A stretch of 64,000 nucleotides of DNA from G963677445 sp963677445. Its GTDB lineage: Bacteria > Bacteroidota > Ignavibacteria > Ignavibacteriales > Melioribacteraceae. Both the position numbers and the translations under genes were made by a program. Shown here piece after piece: positions 19,085 through 27,632 of the stretch. Under the pieces are notes generated by a model that ran no database searches, was not told the origin of the DNA, and saw only the letters and a program-made list of their open reading frames with translations. Within the stretch, counting starts at the first letter, position 1; each line of letters begins with the position of its first letter. The stretch spans positions 62,001 through 126,000 of the forward strand of contig CAXXGF010000036.1 in assembly GCA_963677445.2 (NCBI GenBank), in the 5' to 3' direction.

Positions 19085-20155
19085 CTAATCAATTTCTGTA
19101 GAAAGAATATATCGTAAAATTCTGTCGTTATTGGTATCGACAACATATAATGTTTTATCAAAATGGGCTATCGCGTGAGGACTGTCGAAAACATCAGGCC
19201 CGCCGAAAGATTCCATCTCATCACCGAAAGAGTTAAACTTGTAAATGCTGTCCTTTTCAGCGTCGGCAATATAAATATTCATATATTCGTCAACCGCGGC
19301 ATCTTCCGGCTGACCAAACTTATTAACGGTCATCAATTCGGAAGAGAACGCGGAAAGTTTACTTTCATACTTAGAATATAAGGGAGTGACAACCCATTCC
19401 AGCCACTGAACTCTGAAACTGTTATTGCCAATCATGGTAACAACCATATCAATATTGTTCCTCTCAAATGAGGTGATCGAACTGACATCATAAGCAGCGA
19501 CAAGACCTGTGCCCAAAGGTTCTACCTGCGGCACACGACCAAGAAGTGTATCAACTTTTACTCTTTTCCCACGATCATAACGATCATAACGTGAAAACAT
19601 AAGAATTGAATTATCGGGATCAACAGGACTTGAGTTTACCGGACCCTTTCGGGATACATAAAAGAGATTACTCTGGAATACACATACCCCGGTATACTGT
19701 CGTTCAGGCCTTGAAAAATCGAAGGATGTTTTAGGCAGAAGTCTGGTAATTTCCGCATCACCTATCTGATGCTGCGCGCTGAAAAGATCGGCCCGGTAGA
19801 CCGCGCTGTAAGTTACACCGGCAGAATCAAACGTTCCGCAGATTATAAGGGAGAGATCATAGTCCTGGGCAATAGCTGTCGGATGAGGCACGGCAAGTTC
19901 ACCAAGCCTTTGTCCCGCTACATCAAGCATTACAATTCTGTCATTTTCTGTATCCGCGACATAAAGAAATGGTTCACGCCCGACTATAATATCCTGAGGT
20001 TTGTTGAAACCATCCCAGACAGGATTTTGCTGAATATACAAAGTATCTCCTATCGATCCCTGGCTGACCAGATCGCCTGTATCGACAATATCGAACTTAT
20101 CAGTACAGGAATAAATAACTGCTATGACAAATATCAAGATTAAAACTTTTTTCAT
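19085..20155 (-). CDS. NHL-repeat beta-propeller lipoprotein
   Basis: A 356-residue lipoprotein with Cys17 in VIYSC. NHL/SMP-30-like repeats are visible: FNKPQDIIVGREPFLYVADT, then NDRIVMLD; a later repeat FGQPEDAAVDEYMNIYIADAEKDSIYKFN; and a last FDSPHAIAHFDKTLYVVDT, then NDRILRY. Such propellers usually bind proteins or ligands at the cell surface. It lies between the PorV-like gene (5-base gap) and the PLD-fold gene (10-base gap), so it belongs to the same transcript. The precise role is unknown. Confidence 0.82.
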   Translation of the reverse strand: MKKVLILIFVIAVIYSCTDKFDIVDTGDLVSQGSIGDTLYIQQNPVWDGFNKPQDIIVGREPFLYVADTENDRIVMLDVAGQRLGELAVPHPTAIAQDYDLSLIICGTFDSAGVTYSAVYRADLFSAQHQIGDAEITRLLPKTSFDFSRPERQYTGVCVFQSNLFYVSRKGPVNSSPVDPDNSILMFSRYDRYDRGKRVKVDTLLGRVPQVEPLGTGLVAAYDVSSITSFERNNIDMVVTMIGNNSFRVQWLEWVVTPLYSKYESKLSAFSSELMTVNKFGQPEDAAVDEYMNIYIADAEKDSIYKFNSFGDEMESFGGPDVFDSPHAIAHFDKTLYVVDTNNDRILRYILSTEID

Positions 20156-20160
20156 ACTCT

Positions 20161-21135
20161 TTATAATCCCAATAATAATGAAAAACGGTGAGCTGACCCA
20201 AGCCGTTCAAAATTGGCAAACGCGTAATCGAACGTTACATCGGCAATTCCGAGCGGCGCTTTTACTCCCGCGCCGAAAGTAAAGTTCTGTTCTTCAACAT
20301 TAATTTTATAACCGCCCCTGAGGAGAAGAATATCTCTCCATGAATATTCAAAACCGGCCCCGACATTTTCACTGTTGTCATTCGGATGATTTAACTGTAC
20401 CGAAGTAGTCACACGGTGAATTTCATCTTCGTATGGTTCAAAGGCAAAACCAATCCTGAACATAGTTGGAGGTGAAAAGGATTGCCAGCCTGATTTCTCC
20501 TTTTTTCCCCAGAGGGTCACTTCCCCGTCGGGAGCAAGTTCGTTTCCAAAATTGGAGATCGTAACTGCAAACCTTGTGGATCCGAGTCCGGTCCAGTAAT
20601 ATGTTCCGAGGTCTATCATCATGCCCCTCATTTTCAGTTTATCGAGTGTTTCTTCGATATAACGGATGGTTGCCCCGAAACTGAATTGACTGGTCATTTT
20701 TCTCGAATAGGAAAGAGCCACAGCCACATCGCCGAATGTAAAATATTCTCCCGTTCCCAACTGATGAAATTCAGTTGTCACAGGCATATCTTCCATGTGC
20801 AGACTTGTAATTGCCACACCAACAACATCATTGGAACCGAGATGATATATTCCGCCGACGAATTCATGCTGAATATCAACAAGCCATTCATTGTGGGAGA
20901 ATATTACCTGGTCGCTGCCGGTCTGAACGAGTCCGGCTGGATTCCAGTATAACGCTGAAGCATCATCAGCCACGGCAATAAAGGCGTCAGCCATAGCGGA
21001 AGCTCTTCCTCCGACACCAATTTTAAGGAATTGAGCTGTGGATATTCCGGCCCTCTGACCGCCAAGCGTGGGAAAAAGCTGGGCAAAGTTAATTGTCAGG
21101 GGCAATAACAATATTATTATTAGAATTTTTTTCAT
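20161..21135 (-). CDS. PorV/PorQ-family outer-membrane protein
   Basis: A 324-residue beta-barrel with a signal peptide (ends NFA, mature start QLFPTLGGQRAG). The conserved PorV/UPF0164-type N-terminal block is present (STAQFLKIGVGGRASAMADAF, then ALYWNPAGLV), and it ends with an outer-membrane-type strand (HRFSLLLGL). Family members are FadL-like barrels; PorV is the T9SS outer-membrane shuttle that carries cargo from the translocon to the attachment complex. FCB genomes carry many paralogues beside TonB receptors, so this copy may serve the cargo of its own operon instead of being the core PorV. It starts 1 base after the TonB receptor stop. Confidence 0.85.
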   Translation of the reverse strand: MKKILIIILLLPLTINFAQLFPTLGGQRAGISTAQFLKIGVGGRASAMADAFIAVADDASALYWNPAGLVQTGSDQVIFSHNEWLVDIQHEFVGGIYHLGSNDVVGVAITSLHMEDMPVTTEFHQLGTGEYFTFGDVAVALSYSRKMTSQFSFGATIRYIEETLDKLKMRGMMIDLGTYYWTGLGSTRFAVTISNFGNELAPDGEVTLWGKKEKSGWQSFSPPTMFRIGFAFEPYEDEIHRVTTSVQLNHPNDNSENVGAGFEYSWRDILLLRGGYKINVEEQNFTFGAGVKAPLGIADVTFDYAFANFERLGSAHRFSLLLGL

Positions 21136-21136
21136 A

Positions 21137-23947
21137 TTAGAACTTTAAACTGATGCCAAATTTTATATTTCTTCTTGTTAAATATCTCGCTGGATCAAAT
21201 GGATACGCTGAAATGGGAGCCTGAAGATCGGGATAATTAGGATCATTCCAGGATGAAGGAATAGCGTCGCCCGATTCATAAGCTTCGCCTGTAACAGGAT
21301 TGATGATCGCTGAATTTTTTGTATCGAGAATATTATTGATTTCTGTAAATATTGAGAACTTCATGCCGCCGAAGGTAAAATATTTTTCAATATTTATATC
21401 AATCCAGAACCAGTTATCCCCGACGCGGCCATACCTGTCGCCACGTTCATATACATATTCCGGGCGGCCGTCTATATCATAACTGCCTGTAAATACAGCC
21501 GGGGTATAACGTTTGCCTGACTGATAAAAAGCGCGCATATAAATATTAATATCGTCAAGAATTCCGGGAGCAAATCCAAAAAGAGGCTTATCCTTTTCAA
21601 TATAAAAACTTACACTTGCCGTAGCGGTAACCGGTCTGTCCCATGCAACATATTCTTCCTTGATCGATTCATCAAGATCTCCTCTCGCTATCAGCACACC
21701 TTCATCGGCAGATGAACTTTTTCCGGTAACAATAGCGTAACTGAAAGAGGTCATACCGGTGAACCATTTGCCTATTCTCTTTTTATATTCAAGCTCAATG
21801 CCTCTCGATCTCGCGTAATCAAGATTTGCGTAAGTTATGAAAGATTGTGTGGCAAAACGGGCGGATGTTATTTTTGCTGTTCTGGTACGCACATAATCAA
21901 ATATATCTTTGTAATATGTTGTAACTGTCAAGACATCATCCTCTGAAAACTGGGTTTTCAGACCAAGTTCATAAGCGACGGTAGTTTCCGGTTTCAGATT
22001 GGGATTGCCAAAACGCTGGAATGAGGACTGCGCGCTTGAAGGGCTCAGTTTGGCATAAACAAATTGCGGTTTGGGCCATTTGCTGAAATGCCCGTATGAG
22101 AAGAACAATATCTGGTAATCAGTAACCGGATGTGAAATACCAAGACGGGGACTTAAACGGGCTTTGAATTTTCTGTCGCCAAAAAATGTGAAAGAATCTT
22201 CCTCGTAACGTTCCCTGATCTCATCCGGGATAGTGATAACATCGGGATTATTAACAGCGTCATCCACATATTTTCCGGGGAACCAGTAATCGAGCCTGAG
22301 CCCGAAGTTCAGTATCATTCCGCTGAAATTGATATTATCCTGCGCGTAAAATGAACCTCTCGCCGGAAATACCTTATATATATCGTTGTTCAGGCCAAGT
22401 TCACCAATCCAGGGTTTATAGATATCAATCACCTGCATTTCCTGGAATATCATGTTAAAACCAGCCTTAAATTTATTCTTTTCGTCAAAAAAGCTTGTAA
22501 CATCCCCTTTAATCGAAAACTCTTCAACATGATGATCGCGCCATGTAAACGGATTGCCGACATCCCAGAATCCATCGCCCGGAATTACCCCTATTGTATC
22601 ACTTCCGCTATTATAATATTCAATCGGGAAAGTTACAATATCCTTTGGCTCAACATATTGAGAGTAGTCTTTACCATTGGCGTCGGCCCGCAAATGAGAG
22701 AAAAAATGATTTATTTTCAGCTCATAAAATGTCGAGGCGTTGATTGTATGAGTCCAGCTTATGGTATTATACTTATTATTGTGAGTAAAAGTATTGGCGT
22801 TATCAAGAATTTTCTGGAATTCATACTGATAACCGGGGCTTGGCTGAACATACTCAAGATTCGACTGCAATGACTGTGAATTCTGGTTAATACTGACAGA
22901 TTGATTATAAGAGTAAACCAGTTTCATCGTAGGACTAATGGCGTAGGTCAGTTTTCCCAGTCCGAACCAGCTGTTTTCAGAGCGGGGAGCGAAATCGGAG
23001 CCGTGAAATATTGAAGAATATAGCTGGTTGGCGGTGGGTTTATAATATCCCTGGGTAATGCCATCGCTTATTCCCATATATAAACTGGTAAAAAATGAAA
23101 TATTTCCCGGAATATCCAGACCAAGCGCGGGCAGAATCATGGAGGTTATCGGTTCAGGTCCGCTGAAGTTTGCTTCAACCACATCAAGATTAAAAACATG
23201 GGAAGAACTAGTGCTTCCGAAATTATCTCTTTTCCATGAAAGATAACCCCTGAAGTCCTTGCTACCTTCCCTGGTTTTAACATTAACCACACCCGAAGTG
23301 GCCTGGCCAAATTCGGCGTTAAAACCGCCTGTGATAACTTCAACCTCTTCAATCGCGTTGGAGCTGAGCTGCAAACCAAATCCGGTTCCCGCGAGTGGAT
23401 CCTGCACAGAAACACCATCGAGAAGGAAAGCGCTCTCATAAGAACGTCCGCCCCTGATATGGATTGAATTATCCGACTTTACAACACCAGCCTGCTGGGT
23501 TACAAGATCATTTACATTTTCTACAACGGCCATTTCAATATCATCTTTGGATATTGTTTTTTTACTCTGGGTTTCTTCAACATCCACCAATGGCTTTTCG
23601 CCGACAATAACCACATCCTGGTCAAGAGTGAGTACCGTCTCCTCCATTTTAATCTCAAGAGTAAGTGTACGGTTGGCCTCAACTTTAACACCGGTATACT
23701 GTACCGGTCTGAAACCGATAAGAGTAGCTTCTATTGTATAGGTGCCCGGATTAATGCCGGTTATTTCAAACTTGCCATCCATGTCGGACGCGGCGCCGTA
23801 ATATGTACCTTTTACAATTATATTTACCCCGGGCAATGGTTCACCAAGTTCGGTGTCAATAATAACACCGGCAACTTTTCCTTTCTGCTGAGCAAAAAGT
23901 GAACCTGCCAGGAAAAATATAAATGATATTATCAGTAGTTTCTTCAT
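21137..23947 (-). CDS. TonB-dependent outer-membrane receptor with carboxypeptidase-regulatory domain
   Basis: A 936-residue energised outer-membrane transporter. After the signal peptide comes a CarboxypepD_reg-like domain (about 22-110, GKVAGVIIDTELGEPLPGVN and YYGAASDMDGKFEITG). The plug domain follows (about 125-235, IHIRGGRSYESAFLLDGV, then VEVITGGFNAEFGQATSGVVNV) and a 22-strand-type barrel to the terminal aromatic strand (IKFGISLKF). The start codon overlaps the stop of the lipoprotein gene upstream (ATGA at 23944-23947), indicating translational coupling. A SusC-type long N-terminal extension is absent and no SusD homologue is adjacent, so a glycan-specific role is not indicated. Substrate unknown. 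Confidence 0.93.
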   Translation of the reverse strand: MKKLLIISFIFFLAGSLFAQQKGKVAGVIIDTELGEPLPGVNIIVKGTYYGAASDMDGKFEITGINPGTYTIEATLIGFRPVQYTGVKVEANRTLTLEIKMEETVLTLDQDVVIVGEKPLVDVEETQSKKTISKDDIEMAVVENVNDLVTQQAGVVKSDNSIHIRGGRSYESAFLLDGVSVQDPLAGTGFGLQLSSNAIEEVEVITGGFNAEFGQATSGVVNVKTREGSKDFRGYLSWKRDNFGSTSSSHVFNLDVVEANFSGPEPITSMILPALGLDIPGNISFFTSLYMGISDGITQGYYKPTANQLYSSIFHGSDFAPRSENSWFGLGKLTYAISPTMKLVYSYNQSVSINQNSQSLQSNLEYVQPSPGYQYEFQKILDNANTFTHNNKYNTISWTHTINASTFYELKINHFFSHLRADANGKDYSQYVEPKDIVTFPIEYYNSGSDTIGVIPGDGFWDVGNPFTWRDHHVEEFSIKGDVTSFFDEKNKFKAGFNMIFQEMQVIDIYKPWIGELGLNNDIYKVFPARGSFYAQDNINFSGMILNFGLRLDYWFPGKYVDDAVNNPDVITIPDEIRERYEEDSFTFFGDRKFKARLSPRLGISHPVTDYQILFFSYGHFSKWPKPQFVYAKLSPSSAQSSFQRFGNPNLKPETTVAYELGLKTQFSEDDVLTVTTYYKDIFDYVRTRTAKITSARFATQSFITYANLDYARSRGIELEYKKRIGKWFTGMTSFSYAIVTGKSSSADEGVLIARGDLDESIKEEYVAWDRPVTATASVSFYIEKDKPLFGFAPGILDDINIYMRAFYQSGKRYTPAVFTGSYDIDGRPEYVYERGDRYGRVGDNWFWIDINIEKYFTFGGMKFSIFTEINNILDTKNSAIINPVTGEAYESGDAIPSSWNDPNYPDLQAPISAYPFDPARYLTRRNIKFGISLKF

Positions 23948-25458
23948 AAGCTAAATCCGAAATCATCAAAATAGATTTTTTCGAGAAGTGTTCTTACACT
24001 TCCGGGATATTTTTCACATCTGTGAAGTGACAAACCGAAATATGCCATATTGTTATCGAGAGTTTTGAACGCGATATTTTCTCTGCCTGCCGCGTCATCA
24101 TCCTTAAGGTTATAAAGCTGCAGTGTGCTGGCCGATGAAGGCAGCATGGTTCTCGCATTATTCATTCCGCGGGATATCGCCAGTTCGGGATAACCTGCCT
24201 GAACAGGCTCCAGAAGGGTATTTATACTGACTGAGCCAATGTAATAAATAGAATCGAGCGGAAGAAAACTCTGAAGCAGTTCTATATCAATTACATCAGG
24301 CAGAAGTATTGAAAAGAGCGCTTTGCCACCCTGGTTAAGATAACTCTGCACCGTTACAGAAGCAAGGTCAAGGTTGGGACTGTTGGAATACCAGAACACG
24401 GCGTCAAAAAGGTTTATCGTTTCCAGAAATGTTGTATTCTGAAATGGAAGATTGGCATTCCTGATATCGAGCACATCATATTGGCCATTGGTCAGGCTGT
24501 CAAACTTTTCATAATAAAAATCATTGGGATTATCTGTCAGAGTTTCCCTGTAATCGTCAACAAGGAGCAATTTTCCTTTCGGTTTATGCACAAACCATGT
24601 CAGAGAAGAATCGGGAAGCGAAATGAAGGGGCTTTTTGCGCCTGAAATATCTTCCGCCTGAACAAAAAACCTGTTATTATCATCAAATTTAAGTCCGGGC
24701 AGTTTTTCAGAGTATGTATTTTCAGGAAGACCATTGATATAAATATCCATTTCCGGTTCAGCGGATTCAAAATCATCTGTTCTGATAGTAATAATCCTTA
24801 CGCCGCCATCGAGCGACACAAAATTATTTGTATCATTAAGAGCAATATTGATTTTGCTGATAGATTCAACTCCGTCGACATCATCAGCTTCCCACCTGAA
24901 AGTCATCGCCGGATAAGATTCCGAAGGGAGCGAGCTTGTTTCATTCCACTCAATCTCAGGCTGCGAGTTTTTAATCGGGAAAGGCTGTGACGCCGGGGTA
25001 GGATCAATTAGTCCGATATCTATATACTCTTCACCGCTGTCATATACCCCGTTATCATTTTCATCAGTAAAAGGTTCGGGGCCGAAATTTATCTCATTCT
25101 GGAAAATTTCGCTGTCATAGCTTCCGTTACCGCCATTATCGGCCGCGGCAACCTGAAAAGTATAATTCGTATCATTCACACCTATCTGAAGCGCGAACAG
25201 GCTGTCATTATCGGTGGTAAAAGTCCAGTTTTCACCATCCCAGCTAAAATAATACCCGACAATCAGTCCGTCCGGATCATCTCCCCACCAATTCACAGTC
25301 AGGCGGCTCTGCTGCTGACTTATTTCACCATCAGTAAAAATAAACAGGCTGGTTTCGGGAGGCTGGTTGCCAACAGGATTATCCGTAATCTCCTCATCAC
25401 AGGATAAAAATATGATCAGGGAGAAAAAAAATGTTAAAAGTAGTAAAGATTTTTTCAT
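23944..25458 (-). CDS. Surface lipoprotein with Fn3-like domains and a C-terminal Rossmann-like region
   Basis: I start at the ATG at 25458, which begins the signal peptide MKKSLLLLTFFFSLIIFLSC (Cys20); a TTG five codons upstream is open but would weaken the signal. The N-terminal part has Fn3-like repeats (NQPPETSLFIF, DPDGLIVGYYFSWDG, then a second copy MTFRWEADDVDGVESISKI). Residues ~300-500 resemble the glutamine-amidotransferase-like or Omp28-like surface fold (LLLVDDYRE, FDAVFWYSNSPNLDLASVTVQSYL, GGKALFSI). No catalytic residues can be assigned. Its coupling to the TonB receptor suggests a receptor-associated surface lipoprotein. Confidence 0.75.
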   Translation of the reverse strand: MKKSLLLLTFFFSLIIFLSCDEEITDNPVGNQPPETSLFIFTDGEISQQQSRLTVNWWGDDPDGLIVGYYFSWDGENWTFTTDNDSLFALQIGVNDTNYTFQVAAADNGGNGSYDSEIFQNEINFGPEPFTDENDNGVYDSGEEYIDIGLIDPTPASQPFPIKNSQPEIEWNETSSLPSESYPAMTFRWEADDVDGVESISKINIALNDTNNFVSLDGGVRIITIRTDDFESAEPEMDIYINGLPENTYSEKLPGLKFDDNNRFFVQAEDISGAKSPFISLPDSSLTWFVHKPKGKLLLVDDYRETLTDNPNDFYYEKFDSLTNGQYDVLDIRNANLPFQNTTFLETINLFDAVFWYSNSPNLDLASVTVQSYLNQGGKALFSILLPDVIDIELLQSFLPLDSIYYIGSVSINTLLEPVQAGYPELAISRGMNNARTMLPSSASTLQLYNLKDDDAAGRENIAFKTLDNNMAYFGLSLHRCEKYPGSVRTLLEKIYFDDFGFSL

Positions 25459-25525
25459 TCCGGTTATAACCAAAGTTTAAAAATATTTCTCCCGGAACTT
25501 CTTAAGCCCCGGGAGAAAATAAAAT

Positions 25526-27613
25526 TTATTTAAGTAATGTCATTTTCTTTACTGTATGGAAATCACCTGCTTCAAGACTATAGAAATAAATTCCTGAAGA
25601 GAGATTTGAAGCATTGAAATTAACTGTATATGTTCCCGCGTTTTTGTATTCATTCACAAGACGCGCAACTTCCCTGCCCAGTACATCATATATTTTCACT
25701 TTCACATTTGACGCTTCAGGAAGTGAAAACTGAATTTTTGTAGAAGGGTTAAAGGGATTGGGATAGTTCTGTGAAATTGAATAGGTTTCAGGAAGAATAT
25801 TCAAATCTTCAACGTCAGTTGAGAATCCGACCATATCGTCATCAGTTCTTGGCAGAAGTTTATAATTTCCGAATGAATAATAGAGAATACCTGTTATAGC
25901 ATCGAAAGTATCTCCGGTGAATACCTGTTTCATACCGGCGCTATCTGCCAGAGCCGAATCCCAGAGGTTGTGATAGGTAAGATTACCATCCTGCAGTTCA
26001 ACTCTTGTCCCGCCTGTGTTATCATCAATCAGCATTTCACCGAAATTACTCGGATCATCAGCATTCGCGGCTATTACAGAAACGTTTTCGTAAGTTATCA
26101 GAACTGATTCATATTTTTCAGCGTCAATATAACCGTCTGAAAACTGACCAACTTCACCGGTCGGCACAACTACCGGATTTGGCAATGGATTTCCCTGGCT
26201 GATAAGATTAACTCCTACGCCCTGGTCAATTGAACCGATCTGGGTAACTGAATAAGAGGAAGTGACTGGTCCGGTAACTTCCACTAAATCACCTTTTACA
26301 AGACCTTCGGCATCAACACCAAAAATTCTGACGCCGTTCCATGCGCCTTCTCCATCCTGGATATAAATATATGAATCAAAATCACTGCTATCGGCGGTAA
26401 CAACACCCTGAACAGTTACATCAAAATTATGGAGAGAGCTGTAACCATTTCCAAATGGAGAATACTGAACATCATGGATTGTCAGGTCACCACTTTTAAC
26501 AATGTAAAAATATGGACTGCTTGTTGTATCAAAAGGATTGGTTGTGCGGTTGCCGTCATTATCAATCGCGGACACAAAATATTTTACTATCGCCGAATCC
26601 TGGGAAATTGCCGGGATGGTTCCCGCATAGGATGAGTCCTGAATGAACGGCATATCAACTGACTGATAAGCGCCGCCATTTATACTGTAATGTACCTGCG
26701 CGGATACTATTGTTCCATTAGCGTCAAACATATTACTTGTTATGGTGGCAGATTCATTTGGTTTTGCGTAAGCGATATCCCTTTCAATATCACTGATTGT
26801 GGGAGCTTCGTAATTGGTTACCAGATCACCCGGATAAATAGGGGTAAGATAATACCCGTCTGTTCTTGTCTGCATTATACCTTTGATACTAACGATTGAA
26901 GAACCATCCTGCGGTGGCTCATAATCTGTAATTCCTGAAAGTCTGTGTTCCCTCAGGGTAAAGTATCCTGACTGATCATACATATAAATATGATTTCCGT
27001 TGCCATCATTGATAGTGAATGTTCCGTCTGAAAGGTTCCTGTCACTGGTAACACCTTCCCTGATTTCAACATACATTCCTTCATATTTTTCAGCTTCATT
27101 AACATAATTGCCATTATCCATGAAATTTGAAATAGAGAGAACGACAGGATCGGGTCTTTTATCAAGTGTGTTAATTACTTCAACCTCTGAGAGAGGTTCA
27201 AGCAGGATAATCAATTCAGTGGTTGTGTAATATTCTGTAACAACACCAACTATCTGAACAACATCGGCTGTATCAACATTCTGGAAATAAGTAAGCTGAT
27301 TATCCCCTGTGGTATCATCCTGGATAATATTAACGCCTCCCCAGACCTGGCCGCTTTCATCTTCAATATATGAAACCCACCTGCTGCCTGCCCAGATAAC
27401 CGGGCGGCGGTCGGTCTGCTGATCAACCAGTGGAGCAACCATACAGACACCCTGTACGATAACTGTATCGCCGTTTAATGGTGAAGGAGCGTCTCCCAGT
27501 GAGATGATGCTATCGGGCAGAAACTGGATGTCCATAACAGACACCTGCTGAAACTGTCCAAACATCGCGACGCTCATAAAAAGCAATGCAATAAAAATGT
27601 TGCGTATTTTCAT
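25526..27613 (-). CDS. T9SS-secreted protein with OB-fold-like domains
   Basis: A 695-residue secreted protein with a good ribosome binding site (GAGGATACTACAATG) and signal peptide. It contains repeated OB-fold-like domains of the DUF5689/YhcR type. The first (about 40-150) has GDTVIVQGVCMVAP and VVQIVGVVTEY. The second (150-265) has KYEGMYVEIREGVTSDRNLSDGTF. A third, after an Ig-like spacer, has FDVTVQGVVTADSSDFDSYIYIQDGEGAWNGVRIF and GDLVEVTGPV. The C-terminus is a T9SS domain with NYPNPFNP. The same OB fold opens the PLD-fold nuclease of this operon. OB folds commonly bind nucleic acids or oligosaccharides; which applies here is unknown. Confidence 0.8.
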   Translation of the reverse strand: MKIRNIFIALLFMSVAMFGQFQQVSVMDIQFLPDSIISLGDAPSPLNGDTVIVQGVCMVAPLVDQQTDRRPVIWAGSRWVSYIEDESGQVWGGVNIIQDDTTGDNQLTYFQNVDTADVVQIVGVVTEYYTTTELIILLEPLSEVEVINTLDKRPDPVVLSISNFMDNGNYVNEAEKYEGMYVEIREGVTSDRNLSDGTFTINDGNGNHIYMYDQSGYFTLREHRLSGITDYEPPQDGSSIVSIKGIMQTRTDGYYLTPIYPGDLVTNYEAPTISDIERDIAYAKPNESATITSNMFDANGTIVSAQVHYSINGGAYQSVDMPFIQDSSYAGTIPAISQDSAIVKYFVSAIDNDGNRTTNPFDTTSSPYFYIVKSGDLTIHDVQYSPFGNGYSSLHNFDVTVQGVVTADSSDFDSYIYIQDGEGAWNGVRIFGVDAEGLVKGDLVEVTGPVTSSYSVTQIGSIDQGVGVNLISQGNPLPNPVVVPTGEVGQFSDGYIDAEKYESVLITYENVSVIAANADDPSNFGEMLIDDNTGGTRVELQDGNLTYHNLWDSALADSAGMKQVFTGDTFDAITGILYYSFGNYKLLPRTDDDMVGFSTDVEDLNILPETYSISQNYPNPFNPSTKIQFSLPEASNVKVKIYDVLGREVARLVNEYKNAGTYTVNFNASNLSSGIYFYSLEAGDFHTVKKMTLLK

Positions 27614-27632
27614 TGTAGTATCCTCGTTATTA

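Noticed and set aside
19075..19161. 29-codon N-terminal extension of the PLD-fold protein
   Set aside because: It overlaps the end of the preceding gene and would place the signal peptide internally; the ATG at 19074 has a good ribosome binding site.
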